24,889 nt of DNA from positions 1 to 24,889 of the forward strand of contig DAOTZV010000217.1 of assembly GCA_034434235.1 (NCBI GenBank), read 5' to 3'. Shown here in pieces: positions 21,307-24,889 of this stretch. The position numbers and the translations under genes were made by a program. Positions within the stretch are counted from its first letter, which is position 1. The number at the start of each line of letters is the position of its first letter. Below the pieces are notes generated by a model that was not told the DNA's origin, did no database searches, and worked only from the letters and a program-made list of their open reading frames with translations. Source of the DNA: CAKZKT01 sp034434235 (lineage in GTDB: Bacteria > Chloroflexota > Anaerolineae > CG2-30-64-16).

Positions 21307-23397
21307 ATGCTTGAAATGTTCACTGAACCCAGAGGCGTCGCCGTGATCGGCGCCTCGACCAGCCCGGAGAAGCTGGGCTACCAGGTGCTCCACAACATCG
21401 TGCAGTACGGATACCAGGGTGCGGTCTACCCGGTCAATCCGACGGCGTCGGAGATCCTGGGCTTGAAGGCGTATCCATCGGTGCTGGAATGTCCCGATCC
21501 GGTGGATCTGGCGGTGATCCTGGTGCCGAACAAAGCCGTTCCGGCCGTGATGGAACAGTGCGGACAGCGCGGGGTCAAAGGGGCCGTGGTGATCACGGCC
21601 GGTTTCCGCGAGGTCGGCCCGCAGGGCAAGGCGCTCGAACAGCAGCTCATCGAGACCTGCCATCGCTACGGCATGCGCATGATCGGGCCGAACGTGCTCG
21701 GCATCATAGACACGGTGTGTCGGCTCAATGCATCGTTCGCGGCCGGCATGCCGGCGCGCGGCCGCATCGCGTTCATGTCGCAATCGGGCGCGCTGTGCAC
21801 CTCGATCCTCGATATGGCGATGGGCCAGGGGATCGGCTTCTCGCGCTTCTACAGCATCGGCAACAAGGCCGACATCAACGAGCTCGACCTGGTGAAGGCC
21901 TGGGCCGAAGACCCGGAGACGCGCGCCATCATGGCCTACCTGGAAGGGATCACCAACGGCCCCGAATTCATCCGGGCCGCCAGCCAGGTCACCCGCCACA
22001 AGCCGATCATCGCCATCAAGTCGGGCACGACCAGCGCCGGCTCAAAGGCGGTCTCCTCGCATACCGGCACCCTGGCCGGCTCCGAAGCGGCCTACGACGC
22101 CGCGTTCAAGCAGAGCGGCATCATCCGCGCCGGTTCGGTGCAAGACCTGTTCGACTTTGCGACCGCGTTCGCCCGGCAGCCGCTGCTGAAGGGGGACGCC
22201 ATCGCCATCATCACCAACGCCGGCGGGCCGGGCATCATGGCATCGGACGCGGTGGAGCGGGCCGGCCTGCGACTCGCCACGCTGGCGAACGAGACCAAGC
22301 AGAAGCTGCAGGCGCAGCTTCCGGCCGCCGCAAGCGTGGCCAACCCGGTGGACGTCTTGGGCGACGCCCTGGCCGACCGCTATGCGCTGGCCATCGAGGC
22401 CGTGTTGGCCGACCCCAACGTGGATGCCTTGCTGGTCGTCCTGACGCCGCAGACGATGACCCAGATCCCCCAAACGGCCGAGGCGTTGGGCCGGCTCTCC
22501 AAGGCACACGACAAGCCGGTGTTCGGCGCGTTCATGGGCGATGCGAGCATCCGCAAAGGGGTCGAGGTGTTGCGCTCCTACGACGTGCCCAACTATCAGG
22601 TGCCGGAGCGGGCCGTCGCGGCCATCGCCGCGATGTGGCACTATCGCCAATGGCTGAATACCCCGCCGCTGGCGGTGGAGCCGCTGACGGTGGATCGGGA
22701 GAAGGTGGCGCAGCTCTTCGCGCGCGTGCGGGCCGAGGGCCGCGTGACGATCGGCGATGCCGAGGCCCGCGAGGTGATGGAGGCCTACGGCATCCCGTTG
22801 CCCAAGGCCGGCCTGGCGGCCACCGCCGACGAGGCGGTCGCGCTCGCCGAATCTATCGGCTATCCGGTCGTCATGAAGATCGCCTCGCCCGACATCCTGC
22901 ACAAGTCGGACATCGGCGGCATCAAGCTCAACATCACCTCGGCGTCCGAGGTGCGCGATGCCTTCGATCTGCTGATCTACCGCGGCCGGCGCTACATGCC
23001 CGACGCCACCATCTGGGGTTGCCAGGTGCAACAGATGGTCAAGGGCGGCCGCGAGGTGATCATCGGCGTCAACCGAGACCCGCAGTTCGGCCCCCTGATC
23101 ATGTTCGGCCTGGGCGGCATCTATGTGGAGGCGCTCAAGGATGTCACGTTCCGCGTGGCGCCCATTGACCGCCGGGAAGCGACCGAGATGCTGGGCGAGA
23201 TCCGTTCCTACCGGCTGTTGCGCGGGGTGCGCGGGGAAAAGCCCTCCGATCAGCCGGCCATCGTGGACACCCTGTTGCGCATTTCGCAACTGGTGACCGA
23301 TTTCCCGGAGATCGTCGAGCTGGACATCAACCCGTTGATGGTCTTCGAGCAGGGCCGGGGCGTCATGGGTATTGACATGCGGCTCGCATTGAAGTAA
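21307..23397 (+). CDS. acetate--CoA ligase (ADP-forming), fused alpha and beta subunits
   Basis: The 696-residue enzyme converts acetyl-CoA, ADP and phosphate to acetate, CoA and ATP (reversible). Residues about 1-460 are the alpha part: a CoA-binding Rossmann start EPRGVAVIGASTSPEKLGY, MSQSGALCTSILD, SIGNKADINELD, and SSHTGTLAGS with the phosphohistidine His252. Residues about 475-696 are the beta ATP-grasp part, with KIASPDILHKSDIGG carrying the second phosphohistidine His532, and ELDINPLMVFEQG. Fused forms of about 700 residues are common in bacteria and archaea. ATG 21307 lies eight bases after AGGAAG; an in-frame ATG at 21259 would add 16 residues derived from the tandem duplication and is less likely. 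It probably makes ATP by substrate-level phosphorylation. The DRTGG protein follows 36 bases later. Confidence 0.94.
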   Translation: MLEMFTEPRGVAVIGASTSPEKLGYQVLHNIVQYGYQGAVYPVNPTASEILGLKAYPSVLECPDPVDLAVILVPNKAVPAVMEQCGQRGVKGAVVITAGFREVGPQGKALEQQLIETCHRYGMRMIGPNVLGIIDTVCRLNASFAAGMPARGRIAFMSQSGALCTSILDMAMGQGIGFSRFYSIGNKADINELDLVKAWAEDPETRAIMAYLEGITNGPEFIRAASQVTRHKPIIAIKSGTTSAGSKAVSSHTGTLAGSEAAYDAAFKQSGIIRAGSVQDLFDFATAFARQPLLKGDAIAIITNAGGPGIMASDAVERAGLRLATLANETKQKLQAQLPAAASVANPVDVLGDALADRYALAIEAVLADPNVDALLVVLTPQTMTQIPQTAEALGRLSKAHDKPVFGAFMGDASIRKGVEVLRSYDVPNYQVPERAVAAIAAMWHYRQWLNTPPLAVEPLTVDREKVAQLFARVRAEGRVTIGDAEAREVMEAYGIPLPKAGLAATADEAVALAESIGYPVVMKIASPDILHKSDIGGIKLNITSASEVRDAFDLLIYRGRRYMPDATIWGCQVQQMVKGGREVIIGVNRDPQFGPLIMFGLGGIYVEALKDVTFRVAPIDRREATEMLGEIRSYRLLRGVRGEKPSDQPAIVDTLLRISQLVTDFPEIVELDINPLMVFEQGRGVMGIDMRLALK

Positions 23398-23433
23398 GCT
23401 AATGACTCAGGAAAACCATTGAGGAGCGTTCTC

Positions 23434-24498
23434 ATGAAAGCTTTATACATTACTTCGGGCGAAACCTTCTCCGGCAAGTCGGCGCTCTCCGTCGGGCTGA
23501 GCATGCGGTTTCGCAAGGATGGCTTGCGGACCGGCTATATGAAGCCGGTGGTCGTGAACTGCGAGGTGCGCGAGGGGGTTCCGTTCGACGAAGATGTCAA
23601 TTTCGCCAGGCGCATCCTGGAGATGTCTGAGCCGTTCGAGATCGTCTGTCCGGTGGCCATGACGCCGGCCCGGCTCAACCAGCAACTGCGCGGGCCCGAG
23701 GTGGATTACGAGCCGAAGCTGCTGGAGGCGTTCGCCAGGCTGGCGGAGAACCGCGATGTGCTCGTGCTCGAAGGCGGCCGCAGCCTGCGCGAGGGCTACA
23801 TTGCCGGCCTGCCGCCCAAGCGGGTCGTGGACCTGGTCAACGCGCAGGTGCTGATGGTCGTCAAGTGGGACGAGAGCCTGATGGTGGATCGCATCCTGAC
23901 GGGCCAGAACTATTTCAAGGAATCGCTGATCGGCACGGTGATCAACGAAGTGCCGCGGCCCCAGCTCGAACAGGTGCAGGACCTGGTCGTTCCCTACCTG
24001 AATCGGCACGGCGTGAAGGTGTTCGGCGTGCTGCGCAAGGATCCGCTCCTGGCGGCGCCCAGCGTGCGCGAGCTGGCCGAGGGCTTGAACGCCGAACTGC
24101 TCTGCGCAAGCGAATGCTCCGATGAGCTGGTGGAGAGCTTTCTGGTCGGCGCGATGGGCGCGGACACGGCTCTCACCTATTTCCGCCGCAAGCCCAACAA
24201 GGCCGTGATCACCGGCGGCGACCGCACCGACATCCAACTGGCCGCGCTCGAAACGTCGACGCGCTGTCTGATTCTGACCGGCAATCTCTATCCCGCGCCG
24301 CACGTGCTCAACCGGGCCGAGGAGCTGTGCGTGCCGATCCTGTTGACCAGCCTCGATACGCTGGGAACGGTCCAGGTGATCGAGGGTTATTTCGATCGCA
24401 GCCGCTTCCAGCAAACGCAGAAGGTCGAACGATTCTCCGCGCTGTTGGACGAATACTTCGACTTCGGCGCGCTGTACGATGTGATGGAGTTGCGGTAA
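23434..24498 (+). CDS. BioD-like P-loop and DRTGG-domain protein (phosphotransacetylase N-terminal-like)
   Basis: The 354-residue protein resembles the N-terminal, non-catalytic part of long phosphotransacetylases (COG0857 type). It has a BioD-like P-loop GETFSGKSA (9-17), MKPVVVNCEV, LVLEGGRSLREGY, a middle segment VINEVPRPQLEQV with GVLRKDP, and a DRTGG domain centred on ITGGDRTDIQLAALET (Asp263). No phosphotransacetylase catalytic domain follows. ATG 23434 has GAGGAG upstream with a spacer of about eight bases. It is the next gene after the ADP-forming acetyl-CoA synthetase. A regulatory or nucleotide-sensing role in acetyl-CoA/acetate conversion is likely (inference). Confidence 0.88.
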   Translation: MKALYITSGETFSGKSALSVGLSMRFRKDGLRTGYMKPVVVNCEVREGVPFDEDVNFARRILEMSEPFEIVCPVAMTPARLNQQLRGPEVDYEPKLLEAFARLAENRDVLVLEGGRSLREGYIAGLPPKRVVDLVNAQVLMVVKWDESLMVDRILTGQNYFKESLIGTVINEVPRPQLEQVQDLVVPYLNRHGVKVFGVLRKDPLLAAPSVRELAEGLNAELLCASECSDELVESFLVGAMGADTALTYFRRKPNKAVITGGDRTDIQLAALETSTRCLILTGNLYPAPHVLNRAEELCVPILLTSLDTLGTVQVIEGYFDRSRFQQTQKVERFSALLDEYFDFGALYDVMELR

Positions 24499-24507
24499 GA
24501 TGAGGTA

Positions 24508-24785
24508 GGCCGGGGGCGATTGAAATCGCGGCTAACGGGCGCGCCGGCGCCGCGACACCCACCTCCGTGGGTGCACGCGTCGGCGCAGGCCGACGCCCGG
24601 CCGGGGGCGATTGAAATCGCGGCTAACGGGCGCGCCGGCGCCACGACACCCACCTCCGTGGGTGCACGCGTCGGCGCAGGCCGACGCCCGGCCGGGGGGC
24701 GATTGAAATCGCGGCTAACGGGCGCGTCGGCGCCACGACACCCACCTCCGTGGGTGCACGCGTCGGCGCAGGCCGACGCCCGGCC
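24508..24785. repeat. three-copy 91-bp tandem array with hairpins
   Basis: Units start at 24508, 24599 and 24690 (period 91 bp; the third has one extra G). They differ at only a few positions. Each unit has three stems: CGATT-ga-AATCG, CACCCAC-ctcc-GTGGGTG, and GCGTCGG-cgcagg-CCGACGC. A frame stays open through the array, but its sequence is repeat-derived and I do not call it a gene. The array follows the DRTGG gene by nine bases and may act in 3' end formation or as a genome-wide interspersed element. Confidence 0.9.
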
Positions 24786-24800
24786 GCAGGCTCCTTAGCC

Positions 24801-24814
24801 GCGACCTCGGTCGC
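24801..24814. repeat. palindrome GCGACC-tc-GGTCGC
   Basis: Six-bp arms with a 2-bp centre. Its wider context, read on the minus strand, is GGGGCGA-N6-TCGCGGCTAA, the same frame as the start of each 91-bp unit but inverted and with different central bases. Confidence 0.75.
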
Positions 24815-24829
24815 CCCACAAGGCCCGCC

Positions 24830-24843
24830 GCGACCGCGGTCGC
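24830..24843. repeat. 14-bp perfect palindrome GCGACCGCGGTCGC
   Basis: Perfect palindrome followed by CCCC, as in the neighbouring palindrome at 24801. It appears to be another member of the GCGACC hairpin family. The remaining bases to the window end (24844-24889) hold nothing I can identify. Confidence 0.7.
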
Positions 24844-24889
24844 CCCAACCAACGATGCCGCCCGACATTGCGCCTTTGGCGGTTTTATG

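Noticed and set aside
24508..24785. CRISPR array (repeat contains GATTGAAAT)
   Set aside because: The whole 91-bp unit repeats; there are no unique spacers, and no cas genes are in the window.
24520..24798. 92-codon frame through the hairpin array
   Set aside because: Repeat-derived sequence with strong RNA stems; likely non-coding.

Overview
The window is about 24.9 kb of GC-rich bacterial DNA, most likely from an uncultured Chloroflexota (inference). This rests on a SARP-type regulator start, a T-box-controlled aspartokinase operon, a fused ADP-forming acetyl-CoA synthetase, LutABC and Glc-type oxidases side by side, and several families of hairpin-forming intergenic repeats. No tRNA, rRNA, transposase, phage or CRISPR locus was seen.

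Layout. 1-640: the 5' end of a minus-strand regulator running off the window, a nested inverted-repeat element, and a decayed FTR1-type iron permease remnant. 643-3308 (+): a GAF/HAMP histidine kinase and its NarL-type response regulator. 3594-6755 (+): two tandem Nramp-fold permease paralogs lacking the canonical metal-binding motifs. 6860-13787 (+): lutA, lutB, lutC, glcF and a single-chain GlcD-GlcE fusion, so two different Fe-S/flavin systems for oxidising lactate or glycolate lie in one cluster. 13860-18686 (-): aspartokinase, homoserine dehydrogenase, aspartate-semialdehyde dehydrogenase and an unfamiliar HAD-like protein, read from a near-perfect promoter through a T-box leader whose best specifier candidate is the Thr codon ACC. 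19074-21083 (-): a ThiF/MoeB-type E1 enzyme and a tandem-GNAT acetyltransferase. 21307-24498 (+): ADP-forming acetyl-CoA synthetase and a BioD-like/DRTGG protein. 24508-24843: a three-copy 91-bp hairpin array and related palindromes.

How the genes may work together (inference). The two-component system is placed to regulate organic-acid uptake and oxidation. The permeases may import lactate, glycolate or a related acid, LutABC and GlcDEF would oxidise it to a 2-oxo acid, and acetyl-CoA formed later could yield ATP and acetate through the ADP-forming synthetase. The minus-strand operon makes homoserine and threonine precursors and appears to be switched by uncharged tRNA-Thr.

The strongest unexplained signals are: eight copies of a 26-bp inverted repeat with compensatory base changes, all in intergenic gaps and often next to start sites; the GlcD-GlcE fusion joined through simple-repeat DNA with G-quadruplex potential; the two motif-less Nramp paralogs beside the acid-oxidation genes; the HAD-like gene in a threonine-regulated operon; and a perfect 40-bp tandem duplication in front of the acetyl-CoA synthetase gene.
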